Below, in pieces: positions 8,745 to 18,825 of a DNA stretch of 64,000 bases. The stretch lies in NCBI RefSeq assembly GCF_000302535.1, contig NC_018708.1, positions 124,001 through 188,000 of the forward strand. Reading direction: 5' to 3'. The notes beneath the pieces are model-generated. The model saw only the letters and a list, made by a program, of their open reading frames with translations. It ran no database searches and was not told where the DNA came from. Position numbers and translations under genes: made by a program. Numbering within the stretch: the first letter of the stretch is position 1; each line of letters opens with the position of its first letter. Source of the DNA: Acidovorax sp. KKS102. GTDB lineage: Bacteria; Pseudomonadota; Gammaproteobacteria; Burkholderiales; Burkholderiaceae_C.

Positions 8745-10169
8745 TCACATCGCAAAAATCTTGCCGGGGTTCAGGATGTTATTCGGGTCCAGCGCGCGCT
8801 TGATGGCGCGCATCATGTCTACCGCGCCGGTGCCGGTTTCGTCCAGCAAAAAGCCCATCTTGTGGATGCCCACGCCGTGTTCACCTGTGCAGGTGCCCCC
8901 CATGCTCAGGGCGCGGGCCACCAGGGTGTGGTTCATGGCTTCGGCCTTGGTGCGTTCTTCGGCGCTGTTCGGGTCGATGAGGTAGCCGAAGTGGAAGTTG
9001 CCGTCGCCCACGTGGCCGACGAGGAAGTAGGGGATGCCGCTGGCTTCGACCTCGTCCACCGATTCGAGCAGGCAGTCGGCCAGGCGGCTGATGGGCACGC
9101 AGGTGTCGGTGCTGATGGCGCGGCAGCCGGGGCGGCTTTGCACGGCTGCAAAGTAGGCGTTGTGCCGGGCGGTCCACAAGCGGGTGCGTTCTTCGGGGGT
9201 GCTGGCCCATTCAAAGGCCTGGCCGCCAAATTCGCTGGCAATGTCTTGCACCATCTCGGCCTGTTCCTTCACGCTGGCGGGCGAGCCGTGGAACTCCATC
9301 AGCAGCATGGGCTCTTCGCGCAGGGTCAGCTTGCTGTGCGCGTTCACCATGCGCACGGTGTGGTGGTCGATGAGTTCCACGCGCGCAATCGGCACGCCGA
9401 TCTGGATGATCTGGATGGTGGTGCGCACGGCCGCTTCGATGCTGGGGAAGGAGCAGATGGCGGCGCTCACCGCTTCGGGCAGCGGGTACAGGCGCACGGT
9501 GATCTCGGTCATGATGCCCAGCGTGCCTTCGCTGCCCACCATCAGGCGCGTGAGGTCGTAGCCCGCGCTGCTTTTCTTGGCGCGGGTGCCGGTGTGGATG
9601 ACTTCGCCGCTGGCGGTCACCACCTCCAGCGCCAGCACGTTCTCGCGCATGGTGCCGTAGCGCACGGCGTTGGTGCCGCTGGCGCGCGTGGCGCTCATGC
9701 CGCCAATGCTGGCATCAGCGCCAGGGTCGATGGGGAAGAACAGGCCCGTGTCCTTAATGGCTTCGTTGAGCTGCTTGCGCGTGATGCCGGGCTGCACCGT
9801 CACGGTGAGGTCTTCGGCGTTGATGCTGAGCACCTGGTTCATGCGGCTCACATCGATGCTGATGCCGCCCTGCACGGCCAGCAGGTGGCCTTCGAGCGAC
9901 GAGCCCGCGCCGTAGGGGATCACGGGCACGTCGTACTGGCTGGCCAGCTTGACCGCGTCGGCCACATCTTGCGTGCTTTCGGCAAACACCACGGCGCTGG
10001 GCGGCGGGGCCTGCAGCGAGCCCTCGTCGCGCCCGTGCTGCTCGCGCACGGCCTGGGCCAGCGAGCACTGCGCGCCGAAGCGGGCCTGCAGTGCATCGAT
10101 GAGGGCCTGGGGCACGTCGCGCAGTTGGATTTCGGGCAGCAGGTGGGCGGCAGCGGTGGGGGCGTTCAT
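8745..10169 (-). CDS. FAD-linked oxidase (D-lactate/glycolate dehydrogenase type)
   Basis: A 474-residue flavoprotein of the FAD_binding_4/FAD-oxidase_C architecture. The PCMH-type FAD-binding domain covers about residues 50-235, with the phosphate-binding PYGAGSSLEGH at 85-95 and the typical DPGADASIGGM and YGTMRENVLALEVV segments. The C-terminal substrate domain ends with the conserved GEHGVGIHKM and DPNNILNPGKIF. It likely oxidises a D-2-hydroxyacid (D-lactate, glycolate or similar) and passes electrons to a quinone or cytochrome; the sequence alone does not give the substrate. It is divergent from a TetR-family gene whose operator-like palindrome lies between them, so that regulator may control this enzyme. 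Confidence 0.9.
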   Translation of the reverse strand: MNAPTAAAHLLPEIQLRDVPQALIDALQARFGAQCSLAQAVREQHGRDEGSLQAPPPSAVVFAESTQDVADAVKLASQYDVPVIPYGAGSSLEGHLLAVQGGISIDVSRMNQVLSINAEDLTVTVQPGITRKQLNEAIKDTGLFFPIDPGADASIGGMSATRASGTNAVRYGTMRENVLALEVVTASGEVIHTGTRAKKSSAGYDLTRLMVGSEGTLGIMTEITVRLYPLPEAVSAAICSFPSIEAAVRTTIQIIQIGVPIARVELIDHHTVRMVNAHSKLTLREEPMLLMEFHGSPASVKEQAEMVQDIASEFGGQAFEWASTPEERTRLWTARHNAYFAAVQSRPGCRAISTDTCVPISRLADCLLESVDEVEASGIPYFLVGHVGDGNFHFGYLIDPNSAEERTKAEAMNHTLVARALSMGGTCTGEHGVGIHKMGFLLDETGTGAVDMMRAIKRALDPNNILNPGKIFAM

Positions 10170-10303
10170 GGTGTGTGTCTCCGGTGGGTGCGGTCAGTGA
10201 GAAGCATTCTAGGTTCGGCCCCGTGGACAGGTCCTGGCTCGCCCAGCTTGAGCCCGGGTGGGGATGCGGGTATTCACGGGCTTGTGGGTCTGCGTCTGCA
10301 TAA

Positions 10304-10325
10304 ATACATTACGTTTGAAATGTAT
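10304..10325. promoter_or_regulatory. Inverted repeat, candidate TetR operator
   Basis: A perfect 7-bp inverted repeat, ATACATT and AATGTAT, separated by 8 bp. It lies 15 bp upstream of the TetR-family start and inside the divergent promoter region with the FAD-linked oxidase gene. The AT-rich composition and dyad symmetry are what a TetR dimer would bind. Assignment to the adjacent regulator is inference. Confidence 0.6.
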
Positions 10326-10339
10326 ATTGTGAAAGCGTC

Positions 10340-11014
10340 ATGAACCACCGTGTTTCCCCCAAGGCCGGGACGCGCCGCACCCATGCCGAGCGCAGCGCCG
10401 CCACGCGCCAGCACCTGATTGCCACGGCCATCGACGTGATCCAGCACCGCAGCCTGGAGGAGATGTCCATCCACGAGCTGGCCAAGTCGGCGGGCATGAC
10501 CTCGGGCGCGGTGCAGCACCACTTCGAGTCGAAAGCGGTGCTGATGATGAATGTGCTCAGTGAGCTGATCGAGTCCACCGTGCGTTCGGGTGAACTCTGG
10601 CCCAGCGCCGCGCTGCCTGCGCGCGAACGGGCTACGAAGTTTGTGCAGGCCGTGTGGAGCTTGGTCTATGCGCAGCCGCGCTTTATCGTGGCCTGGAACA
10701 TCTACCTGGGCTGCCGCAACCAGCCCGAAGTGCTGGGCCACATTGCGGAGCTGCGACGGAGCGTGCAGGCGCGCATGCACGAAGGCTTCTTCGGCGCCTT
10801 CCCCGAACTGGCGGCAGAGCCCGACCGCGATGGCCTGCTAGGCCTGGTGCTGTCGTCGCTGCGCGGGCTCGGGCTGTTGCAGCTGTTTGCTCCCGCACCG
10901 CCCTCCGTGCCCGATGCCGCCCAGCAGGCGCAACTGGACTGCCTGGCCGAATGGATCGCCACCCGGTGCGAAGCCGCTGCTGCGCCTCCAAAGGCGCGCA
11001 CACGCCGCCGCTGA
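10340..11014 (+). CDS. TetR-family transcriptional regulator
   Basis: 224 residues. The DNA-binding domain spans about residues 20-70: RQHLIATAIDVIQHRSLEEM, then the helix-turn-helix SIHELAKSAGMTSGAVQHHF, then ESKAVLM. The C-terminal ligand domain (residues 75-205) is all-helical and resembles the BetI/TetR_C_6 type. A basic tail (PPKARTRRR) closes the protein. It is divergent from the FAD-linked oxidase and upstream of a Bug-type binding protein and a carboxylesterase on the same strand. It may therefore control either or both sets through the palindrome at 10304-10325. The start at ATG 10340 fits the divergent promoter spacing. Confidence 0.9.
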   Translation: MNHRVSPKAGTRRTHAERSAATRQHLIATAIDVIQHRSLEEMSIHELAKSAGMTSGAVQHHFESKAVLMMNVLSELIESTVRSGELWPSAALPARERATKFVQAVWSLVYAQPRFIVAWNIYLGCRNQPEVLGHIAELRRSVQARMHEGFFGAFPELAAEPDRDGLLGLVLSSLRGLGLLQLFAPAPPSVPDAAQQAQLDCLAEWIATRCEAAAAPPKARTRRR

Positions 11015-11118
11015 TCCCCCATTTGTCTATTTGTCTGCTTGTTGTGGTGTGCGGCATCTCCCGCCTGCACGCCACGCAACGCGTACATCCATCGAAAAAA
11101 ATCACCAGGAGACACACC

Positions 11119-12117
11119 ATGACCTCAGCATTCACGCGCGTTCCACGCACGGTCGCGCTGGCCGCACTCGCCTGCCTGGCCGGCAGCGCCCTGGCACAGC
11201 AGTCCGCAGCCTACCCGGCCAAGCCCATCCAGCTCATCGCCCAGCAGCCGCCGGGCAGCGGTTCGGACGCGATGACCCGCGTGTGGGCTGATTGCGCCGC
11301 GCGCGAGCTGGGCCAGCCGGTGGTGGTGCAGAACAAGCCCGGGGCCAACGGCATCCTGGCCGTCAACTACCTCAAGGCCCAGCCGGCCGATGGCTACAAC
11401 CTGCTGAGCATCGGCATGTCGCAGATGACCATCACGCCCTACGTCTACAAGCAGCAGCCCTACGACCCGTTGCGCGACTTTGACGGCGTGGCTGTGCTGG
11501 GCACGTCACCGCTGGTGCTGGCCGTGCCCGCAGGGCAGGGCATTGGCAGCCTGGCCGATCTGCAGAAGCTGGCCCGTGCCACGCCGGGCGGTATCAACTT
11601 CGGTTCGCCGGGCAAGGGCAGCCCAGCGCACCTGCTGACCTCCGCACTCGTCGAGAAGCTGGGCGTGCCCGGTACTCATGTGCCCTTTGTGGGCGAGGGC
11701 GCGGGCCTCACCGCACTCATGGGCCAGCAGATCCACGCGATGACGCTGGTGATTGGCACGGCGGCCGCGCAGGTCAAGGCGGGCAAGCTGGTGCCGCTGG
11801 CACTGTTTGGTGCGCAGCGCTCCCCGTTGCTGCCCGATGTGCCCACCATCGCCGAAGCCCTGCCCGCCGCCAGCGACCTGGCGCGGCCCGCGTGGATTGC
11901 CGTGGTGGCCAAGGCAGGTACGCCGCCCGATCTGCTGAACCGGCTCAATGCCGTCACAGAGAAATGCCGGGGCGGCGATGCGCAGTACAAGTCCCGCCTC
12001 GAAGCCATGAACGTCACGCTCACTGCCACCGCGCCGGCCGATGCGCGCACCTGGGCGGCACGCGATGCCGCCGTGTGGCGCCCACTGATCGACAAGCTGG
12101 GACTGGCCACCGAATGA
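11119..12117 (+). CDS. Bug/TTT-family tripartite tricarboxylate-type solute-binding protein
   Basis: A 332-residue periplasmic binding protein. The signal peptide ends at ALAQQSA near residue 27. The mature protein starts with the family hallmark YPAKPIQLIAQQPPGSGSDA, followed by LGQPVVVQNKPGANG and GLTALMGQQIHAM. Bug proteins bind carboxylates, aromatic acids or amides for the TctAB permease or for sensing; no tctAB genes are adjacent, which is usual in this lineage. The start follows a good Shine-Dalgarno (AGGAG) in the leader. The stop overlaps the carboxylesterase start (ATGA), so the two are translated together. This suggests that the ligand is an ester or is produced by that esterase. 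Confidence 0.93.
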   Translation: MTSAFTRVPRTVALAALACLAGSALAQQSAAYPAKPIQLIAQQPPGSGSDAMTRVWADCAARELGQPVVVQNKPGANGILAVNYLKAQPADGYNLLSIGMSQMTITPYVYKQQPYDPLRDFDGVAVLGTSPLVLAVPAGQGIGSLADLQKLARATPGGINFGSPGKGSPAHLLTSALVEKLGVPGTHVPFVGEGAGLTALMGQQIHAMTLVIGTAAAQVKAGKLVPLALFGAQRSPLLPDVPTIAEALPAASDLARPAWIAVVAKAGTPPDLLNRLNAVTEKCRGGDAQYKSRLEAMNVTLTATAPADARTWAARDAAVWRPLIDKLGLATE

Positions 12118-13622
12118 CGGTGGGCACTGCGGAGCCCCGGGTCACGCTGGCCCACGGCGGGCAGCTGCGCGGCCTGTGGGAGGAGGGCGTACGTGTCTTC
12201 CGTGGCATGCCCTGCGCGCAGGCGCCACGCGGCGCGCTGCGGTTTGCGGCGCCGGTGCCTGCCTCGCCATGGTCCGGTGTGCGCGATGCCACGGCGTTCG
12301 CGCCCATGGCGCCGCAGTTGCCCCGCGCCGCGCGTGCCGATGCGCCCATGCTGGGGGGCGACGACTGCCTGGCCGTCAACGTGTGGGCGCCGCCCGCTGA
12401 ACCTGGCGCGCATCTGCCCGTGATGGTGTGGGTGCATGGCGGCGGCTTCTTTCGCGGTGCGGCCAGCGAGCCCCTGTACGACGGCGCGGCGCTGGCGCGG
12501 CGGGGCGTGGTGCTGGTGTCGGTGCAGTACCGGCTGGGCATAGACGGTTTTTTGCACTTCGACGGCGAGGAGCAGGCTGCGCCTGCCAATCGCGGCCTGC
12601 TGGACTTGCTGCTGGCACTGCAGTGGGTGCGGGACCATATCCACGCCTGGGGCGGCGATGTGTCGCGCACCACGGTGTTCGGCCAGTCGGCCGGTGCCGG
12701 GGCCCTGGCCTGCCTGATGGGCATGCCTGCGTCGCGTGGGCTGTTCCAGCGCGCCATTCTGCAAAGCCCCAGCGTGGCCTGCCAGACCTTGGAGGAAGCC
12801 GCCGCCGCGCGCCGCGCCGTAGCCACGCTGGCCGGGGTGGAGCCCACCCTGGCTGCATTGGGAGGAGCGCCGCAGACCGCCGTGCTGCACGCTGTGCACC
12901 GGCTGGCGTCCGAGCCTGCGCTGCGGCAGCAGCACGGGCTGGGCGGGCGCAACTTCTTTCCCCTGCGGCCCGTGGTCGATGGCCAGGTGCTCACCGCGCC
13001 GCCGCTGGAGGCGCTGGCGCAGCAGTGGGCGGCCCAGTCGCCCGACCTGCAGGTGCTGGTGGGCAGCAACGCGCAGGAGATGCGCCTTTACCACGTGCCC
13101 GGCGGCGCCATCGACCGGGTGACGGAGGCGCAGGTCCATGCCTTTGCGCAGGACGTGGACTTGACCACCGATGCCGCAGAAGCTCTGCGCCACATGCTGC
13201 CGCCCGCGCAGCAGACGCACGGGGAGTGGCTGTGCGCGCTGCAGTCCGACTACTACTACCGCGTGCCCGCTCAGCGCATTGCCGCGCTGGCCAGCCGGTG
13301 GGCCCGCAGCGCCTATGGCTATGAGTTCACCTGGCCCTCGCCGCAGTGGCGCGGGCGCTTGGGCGCAGCGCACGGTGTGGAGCTGCCATTTGTGTTCGGC
13401 AATCTTCACACGCCCACGGGGCAGGAGCTGGCAGGGCCCGCGCCGCCCGCTGCGTTGTCCGAGGCGCTTCAGCAGCGCTGGGTGGCGTTTGCGCGGGATG
13501 GCCACCCTGGATGGGCGCCGTATGTCGGCGCACAGCCGCCGGTCGAGCATGTGGGCGAGACACTGTTCTGTGCGCCCCACGCGCAGCCTGAGCGGTTCGC
13601 GCTGTGGGAGGGCGTGCTGTAG
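12114..13622 (+). CDS. Type-B carboxylesterase
   Basis: A 502-residue alpha/beta-hydrolase of the carboxylesterase/cholinesterase family. The oxyanion-hole motif VHGGGFF is at about residue 107, the nucleophile elbow FGQSAGAGA puts the catalytic serine at about 192, and the family signature appears as GGDDCLAVNVWAP at about 81-93. No signal peptide is present, so it is probably cytoplasmic. It hydrolyses carboxylic esters; the substrate is unknown. It overlaps the Bug-type binding protein gene by 4 bp. Together with the TetR gene they look like a small ester or aryl-acid uptake and hydrolysis operon. Confidence 0.92.
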   Translation: MTVGTAEPRVTLAHGGQLRGLWEEGVRVFRGMPCAQAPRGALRFAAPVPASPWSGVRDATAFAPMAPQLPRAARADAPMLGGDDCLAVNVWAPPAEPGAHLPVMVWVHGGGFFRGAASEPLYDGAALARRGVVLVSVQYRLGIDGFLHFDGEEQAAPANRGLLDLLLALQWVRDHIHAWGGDVSRTTVFGQSAGAGALACLMGMPASRGLFQRAILQSPSVACQTLEEAAAARRAVATLAGVEPTLAALGGAPQTAVLHAVHRLASEPALRQQHGLGGRNFFPLRPVVDGQVLTAPPLEALAQQWAAQSPDLQVLVGSNAQEMRLYHVPGGAIDRVTEAQVHAFAQDVDLTTDAAEALRHMLPPAQQTHGEWLCALQSDYYYRVPAQRIAALASRWARSAYGYEFTWPSPQWRGRLGAAHGVELPFVFGNLHTPTGQELAGPAPPAALSEALQQRWVAFARDGHPGWAPYVGAQPPVEHVGETLFCAPHAQPERFALWEGVL

Positions 13623-13730
13623 CGATCCGCTCACTGGGACCCCTCGCCAGGGGTACCGCAGCAGCAGCTGGCTCGCTACACTGGGCCGGCGCTTGTGCGC
13701 GACCAACCAACTACAGAGAGAGGGATTGCC

Positions 13731-14303
13731 ATGGCTTCAGCCAGTGTGGGAGATTGCCTGTCGGGTGCCTGGGGCACCTTCAAGAAAAACGTGCTCACCC
13801 ATGTGGTGTGCACCTTGCTGGTGATGGTGGTCGCCGGTATCAGCGCGGGCCTGTTGGCCGGGCCCATGATGGTGGGCTACATGCGCATGATCGAGCGCGA
13901 GACGCGCGGCGAAGCGGTGCAGATCGGCGATGTCTTTCGGGGCTTTGATGACTTTGTGCCCGCGTTTGTGGCGGGGCTCATCAGCTCGCTGGTCGTGTCG
14001 CTGGGCTTCATGCTGTGTTTCATTCCCGGCCTGCTGATCATGGCGCTGCCCCCGGTGGCGTTGTTTCTGGTGGCGCGCGGTGAGCGCGACGGTGTGGCCG
14101 CTTTCAGCCAGGCCTGGAGTATCGTGACCAAGAACTTGGGCTCGGCCTTCTTCTGCTCGCTGGTGCTGGGCATTGTGGGCTCGCTGGGCTTTCTGCTGTG
14201 CTGGGTGGGCGCGCTGCTGACGCTGCCGCTGTCCACCATCGGCTCGTACTACATGGCACGCCAATTGGTGGGCGATGAACCGGTCGCATTGCCTCCCCTC
14301 TGA
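13731..14303 (+). CDS. Integral membrane protein, uncharacterised
   Basis: 190 residues with four or five predicted membrane helices: around LTHVVCTLLVMVVAGISAGL, LLAGPMMVGY, FVAGLISSLVVSLGFMLCF, LLIMALPPVALFLV, and FFCSLVLGIVGSLGFLLCWV. The topology and the YMRMIERETRG and FRGFDDFVPAF segments resemble DUF975/YciC-like membrane proteins, a family without an assigned activity. The start at ATG 13731 is preceded by GAGAGAGGGA. It overlaps the downstream DUF2752 gene by 29 bp, so the two membrane proteins form an operon. Confidence 0.75.
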   Translation: MASASVGDCLSGAWGTFKKNVLTHVVCTLLVMVVAGISAGLLAGPMMVGYMRMIERETRGEAVQIGDVFRGFDDFVPAFVAGLISSLVVSLGFMLCFIPGLLIMALPPVALFLVARGERDGVAAFSQAWSIVTKNLGSAFFCSLVLGIVGSLGFLLCWVGALLTLPLSTIGSYYMARQLVGDEPVALPPL

Positions 14304-14739
14304 CCCCGGACCCGCCGTGGTGCCGGCGGGCGGCACGCCCTCCTGGCAGCCGCTGGATAGGAGCGCGCGGCGGCTGCGGCTGATGTTCGGCCTGGGCTGG
14401 CCGCTGGCCATGGCCGCCACACCCTGGTGGCTGGGGCAGGATGGGCTGGGCGTGGGTTGCGGGTTTCGCGCGCTGACGGGCATGCCCTGCCCGCTGTGCG
14501 GCGGCACCCATGCCTGTGCAGCCCTGGTCCAGGGCGATTGGGCGGCCGCCTGGGCCGCCAGCCCAGGCGCGCTGGTGTTGTTGCTGTGGCTGGTGCTGCT
14601 GGCGGGCCAGGCGGTGGTCGAAGGCGCCCAAGGCCGCCGCCGCGTGGCGCGCTGGCCGTGGTGGCATCCGGCAGTGCTGGCGGCAGTGGGGGGCGTGCTG
14701 GTGCTGTCCTGGCTCTCGCGCCTGGCTGGGCTCGCATAA
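14275..14739 (+). CDS. DUF2752 membrane protein
   Basis: 154 residues. The DUF2752 signature is present as GMPCPLCGGTHACAALVQGD, corresponding to the family's CPxCGxTRA-type motif, flanked by membrane helices (LMFGLGWPLAMAATPWWL before it; ALVLLLWLVLLAGQAVV and AVLAAVGGVLVLSWL after it). The paired cysteines could bind metal or form a disulfide, but the function is unknown. It starts inside the end of the preceding membrane-protein gene (29-bp overlap in another frame), so the genes are coupled. Confidence 0.85.
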   Translation: MNRSHCLPSDPGPAVVPAGGTPSWQPLDRSARRLRLMFGLGWPLAMAATPWWLGQDGLGVGCGFRALTGMPCPLCGGTHACAALVQGDWAAAWAASPGALVLLLWLVLLAGQAVVEGAQGRRRVARWPWWHPAVLAAVGGVLVLSWLSRLAGLA

Positions 14740-14963
14740 CGGCTTGCTGGCCTCTGAGGGCTTTGTTGTTTCCCCCTGAGCAAGGGCGATAGTTTTGTGT
14801 GGCCGTTGGGGCGCCGTACGTAGATGGCGGCCCGCCAACGCGTGCGCACCACATCCATGCACCAGCATCCCCTGGTATCGACCTGGCGCAGTCCTGTGCA
14901 TCGTTGCGGGGCAGGCCGCCCCCATGGTGCACAGCCTCCGTGCGCCAGGCTGGTGCATTGAGC

Positions 14964-14973
14964 TTGTATACCA
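14964..14973. promoter_or_regulatory. Candidate GntR/FadR-type operator
   Basis: TTGTATACCA, a near-perfect dyad around GTATAC, lies about 30 bp upstream of the GntR-family start. FCD-type GntR regulators typically bind short dyads of the TnGTnnnACnA kind. Its position within the promoter of its own gene suggests autoregulation of the whole transporter operon. This is inference. Confidence 0.45.
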
Positions 14974-15003
14974 GTTGGCACGGAACCTGCGATACCGCAG
15001 GCA

Positions 15004-15798
15004 ATGACCACCGCCACCGAGATCAGCAACCGCATCATCGAAGCCGTGATGGCGCAAAAGCTCGCGCCCGGCTCGCGCCTGGGCGAGCAGCAGCTGGCCA
15101 TGCTGTTCGACTGCAGCCGCACCGTCGTGCGCGAGGCGCTCACGCGGCTGGCCACACGCGGCATCGTCACCGTGAGTGCCCGGCGCGGCTGGTATGTGAT
15201 CGAGCCATCGCAGGACGAAGCGCGCGAGGCCTTCGAGGCGCGCCGCGTGATTGAACTGGGCTTGCTGCACCAGCTCAAGGTGGTGGACAAGGCGGCGCTG
15301 CGCCAGCTCAAAAGCCACCTGCAGCGCGAAAAAGCCGCGCTGGCCGGCACCGATGTGGGCATGCGCAGCTTTTTGCTGGGCGACTTCCATGTGTGCCTGG
15401 CCGAATGCCTGGGCAACAGCCTGCTGGCCGACACGCTGCGTGACTTCACGGCGCGCACCACGCTCATCGCCATGCTCTACCAGTCATCGCACGATGCGGC
15501 GCAGAGCTGCGCCGACCACGTGCGCATCGTCGAGGCGCTGGAGGCGGGCGACATTGCCGGCGCCGAGGCACTCATGTCCGAGCACATCGGCACCGTGCAA
15601 TCGGCCCTGCGCCTGCAGGCCAGCAGCGATCCGCTGGCCGGGCTGCGCGACGCGCTGGCACCGGTGAGCAAGAGCCCTGCACCAGCCACCCCACCAGCCC
15701 GTGCGCGCAAGCCCCGCGCGGCCAAGAGTTCCCCCTCCCCAGCGTCTGACCCAGATGCACACGCCGACGCATCCACCTACCTAGGAGCCTTGCTATGA
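15004..15798 (+). CDS. GntR-family (FadR/FCD subfamily) regulator of the downstream transporter
   Basis: 264 residues. The N-terminal winged helix covers about 1-70, with LGEQQLAMLFDCSRTVVREA as the helix-turn-helix and GIVTVSARRGWYV as the wing. The FCD effector domain follows (about 75-215), with conserved Asp/His metal-site residues in GDFHVCLAECLGN and CADHVRIVEALEAGD. The last 50 residues are a Pro/Ala/Lys-rich tail, probably disordered. Its stop overlaps the start of the amino-acid binding protein gene (ATGA). It is therefore the first gene of the ABC operon and most likely its repressor. Confidence 0.92.
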   Translation: MTTATEISNRIIEAVMAQKLAPGSRLGEQQLAMLFDCSRTVVREALTRLATRGIVTVSARRGWYVIEPSQDEAREAFEARRVIELGLLHQLKVVDKAALRQLKSHLQREKAALAGTDVGMRSFLLGDFHVCLAECLGNSLLADTLRDFTARTTLIAMLYQSSHDAAQSCADHVRIVEALEAGDIAGAEALMSEHIGTVQSALRLQASSDPLAGLRDALAPVSKSPAPATPPARARKPRAAKSSPSPASDPDAHADASTYLGALL

Positions 15799-16616
15799 CC
15801 ACCGTCCGCACCGTCACCTCGTCCACCCGCCGCCTGACCCTGGGCGTGCTCGCCGCCACCGGCCTCGCAGTGGCATTGATGGCGCCCGCCGCCCACGCGC
15901 AGAACGCGCTGGACAACATCCTCAAGGCCAAGGAAATCAAGATCGCGATCCCCACCGACTACCCGCCCTACGGCTTTGTCGGCACCGACCTCAAGCCCCA
16001 GGGCCTGGACGTGGAAATGGCCAACTACATCGGCGCCAAGCTGGGAGTGAAGGTCGAACTCATCCCCGTGACCAGCGCCAACCGCATCCCCTACCTGCAA
16101 ACGCAGAAGGCCGACCTCGTGATCTCCACGCTGGGCAAGAACCCCGAGCGCGAGAAGGTGATCGACTTCACGGCCGCCTACGCACCGTTCTTCCAGGCCG
16201 TGTTTGCGAGCAGGAGCCTGAACATCAAGAGTTTTGCCGACCTGGCGGGCAAGACGGTGGCCGTGACGCGCGGCGCGATGGAAGACCAGGAGTTGGCCAA
16301 GGTCGCGCCCCCCGGTGTGGACGTGAAGCGCTTTGAAGACCACGCCGCCAGCATTGCGGCCTTTGTGTCGGGCCAGACGCAGGCCATTGCCACCAGCGCA
16401 TCGACGGCGGGCACCATCATGGTCAAGAACCCCAACTTGCAGACCGAATACAAGCTGCTGCTCAAGGACAGCCCCAACTTCATCGGCGTGGCCAAGGGCG
16501 AAGACAAGCTGCGCCTGCGCGTGAACGAAATCATTGCCGAGGCGCGCAAGTCGGGTGACATCGACAAGCTGTCGAACAAGTGGCTGGGCCGCCCTGCGGG
16601 CGACCTGCCCCTGTGA
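15795..16616 (+). CDS. Polar amino-acid ABC transporter substrate-binding protein
   Basis: A 273-residue family-3 periplasmic binding protein with a signal peptide cleaved after AHA near residue 34. The mature protein shows the canonical IKIAIPTDYPPYGFVG at the start, GLDVEMANYIGAKLGVKVEL, TQKADLVISTLGKNPEREKV and DFTAAYAPFF. It binds a polar or charged amino acid or related compound in the periplasm for the two permeases and the ATPase encoded immediately downstream. It is translationally coupled to the GntR gene upstream. Confidence 0.93.
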   Translation: MTTVRTVTSSTRRLTLGVLAATGLAVALMAPAAHAQNALDNILKAKEIKIAIPTDYPPYGFVGTDLKPQGLDVEMANYIGAKLGVKVELIPVTSANRIPYLQTQKADLVISTLGKNPEREKVIDFTAAYAPFFQAVFASRSLNIKSFADLAGKTVAVTRGAMEDQELAKVAPPGVDVKRFEDHAASIAAFVSGQTQAIATSASTAGTIMVKNPNLQTEYKLLLKDSPNFIGVAKGEDKLRLRVNEIIAEARKSGDIDKLSNKWLGRPAGDLPL

Positions 16617-16684
16617 TACGGCGCACCGGATGATCTGCTGAAACCCAAGGGCCTGTGGCGCGACAAGCGCCGCAGGGCACAAGC

Positions 16685-17359
16685 ATGCTGATTGCGCTCG
16701 ATTTTTCTGCCGTCCTTGCGTCGTGGCCGCTGCTGGTGCGCGGCGTGGTCTGGACCATTGGCCTCACCATCGTGGGCACCGTGCTGGGCCTGCTGCTGGG
16801 CACAGCCTGCGCCTGGGCGCGTGCGCGCAACCTGGGCCACCGGCCCACTGCGCTGCGCTGGGCCGTGGCCAGCTATGTGGAGCTGGTGCGCAACACGCCC
16901 TTCATCGTGCAGCTGTTCTTCCTGTTCTTTGGCCTGCCCGCGCTGGGGCTCAAGCTCTCGCCCGAGTTCGCATCGGTGCTGGCCATGGTGATCAACCTGG
17001 GCGCGTATTCGGCCGAGATCATCCGCGCGGGCATCGAGGCCACGCCCCGTGGCCAGATCGAAGCCGCACACGGCCTGGCGCTCACGCCGGGCCAGACCTT
17101 CCGGCGTGTGGTGCTGCCGCCCGCGCTGCAAAAGGTGTGGCCCGCGATGGTCAGCCAGATCATCATCGTGATGCTGGGCTCGGCCGTGTGTGGGCAGATC
17201 TCCACGCCCGAGCTGAGCTACGCCGCCAACCTCATCTCCAGCAACACCTTCCGCGCGTTCGAGGCCTTCATCCTGGCCACGGCTGTGTACCTGGTGTTGT
17301 CCATGCTCACCCGCCGCCTGCTGATGTGGGTGGGGGCGCGTTTCTTGGTCGGGAGGTAA
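16685..17359 (+). CDS. Amino-acid ABC transporter permease, HisMQ type (first subunit)
   Basis: A 224-residue membrane subunit with about five helices. The cytoplasmic EAA loop that contacts the ATPase is visible as RGQIEAAHGLALTPGQTF, and YVELVRNTPFIVQLFF is the typical HisMQ segment. The start is placed at the ATG at 16685 (MLIALDFSAVL); an ATG 30 bp upstream is in frame but would add an unusual charged extension. It pairs with the second permease, separated by only 6 bp. Confidence 0.92.
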   Translation: MLIALDFSAVLASWPLLVRGVVWTIGLTIVGTVLGLLLGTACAWARARNLGHRPTALRWAVASYVELVRNTPFIVQLFFLFFGLPALGLKLSPEFASVLAMVINLGAYSAEIIRAGIEATPRGQIEAAHGLALTPGQTFRRVVLPPALQKVWPAMVSQIIIVMLGSAVCGQISTPELSYAANLISSNTFRAFEAFILATAVYLVLSMLTRRLLMWVGARFLVGR

Positions 17360-17365
17360 GCCGGT

Positions 17366-18002
17366 ATGGTCGAGTTTTCTCTCTGGGACATCCTGCGCAA
17401 CCTGCTGCTGGCAGCGCGCTGGACGGTGTCCCTGTCCCTCATCGCCTTCATCGGTGGTGGCCTGGTGGGACTGGTGCTGCTGGTGCTGCGCCTGTCCAAG
17501 TTGCGTGGCGTGGACCGCGCCGTGGGCGCCTATGTGCAGGTGTTCCAGGGCACGCCGCTGCTCATGCAGCTGTTTCTGGCGTACTTTGGCATTGCGCTCT
17601 TTGGCATCAAGACATCGCCATGGACGGCCGCCGCCGTGGCGCTCACGCTCTACACCAGCGCCTACCTCACCGAGATCTGGCGCGGCTGTGTGGCCTCCAT
17701 CCCCAAAGGGCAGTGGGAGGCCGCGCAAAGCCTCGCGCTCAACTTTGGCGAGCAGCTGCGCCATGTGGTGCTGCCGCAGGCGCTGCGCATTGCGGTGCCG
17801 CCCACAGTGGGCTTTCTGGTGCAGGTGATCAAGGGAACGGCGCTGGCCTCGGTCATCGGCTTTGTCGAGCTGACCAAGGCGGGCAGCATGATCTCCAACG
17901 CCACCTACCAGCCCTTCCTCGTCTACGCCTGTGTGGCGCTGCTGTACTTTGCCCTGTGCTTCCCCGTGAGCCTGGTGGCGCAATCGCTTGAAAGGAAACT
18001 CC

Positions 18003-18019
<17 letters not shown>
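17366..18019 (+). CDS. Amino-acid ABC transporter permease, HisMQ type (second subunit)
   Basis: A 217-residue membrane subunit homologous to the preceding one. It has the helix AARWTVSLSLIAFIGGGLVG, the family segment YVQVFQGTPLLMQLFL, and the EAA loop KGQWEAAQSLALNFGEQL. The two subunits are expected to form a heterodimeric channel. Its last 17 bp overlap the ATPase start, showing tight coupling. Confidence 0.93.
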
Positions 18020-18797
<778 letters not shown>

Positions 18798-18825
18798 AAT
18801 CGATCTGTCGCTGTTCGTACGCACA

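Noticed and set aside
8709..10343. A 544-residue open frame on the plus strand, antisense to the FAD-linked oxidase
   Set aside because: Long antisense frames are expected in GC-rich DNA with third-position bias. The translation is low-complexity (rich in His, Ala, Gly, Arg), and the opposite strand encodes a complete flavoprotein.
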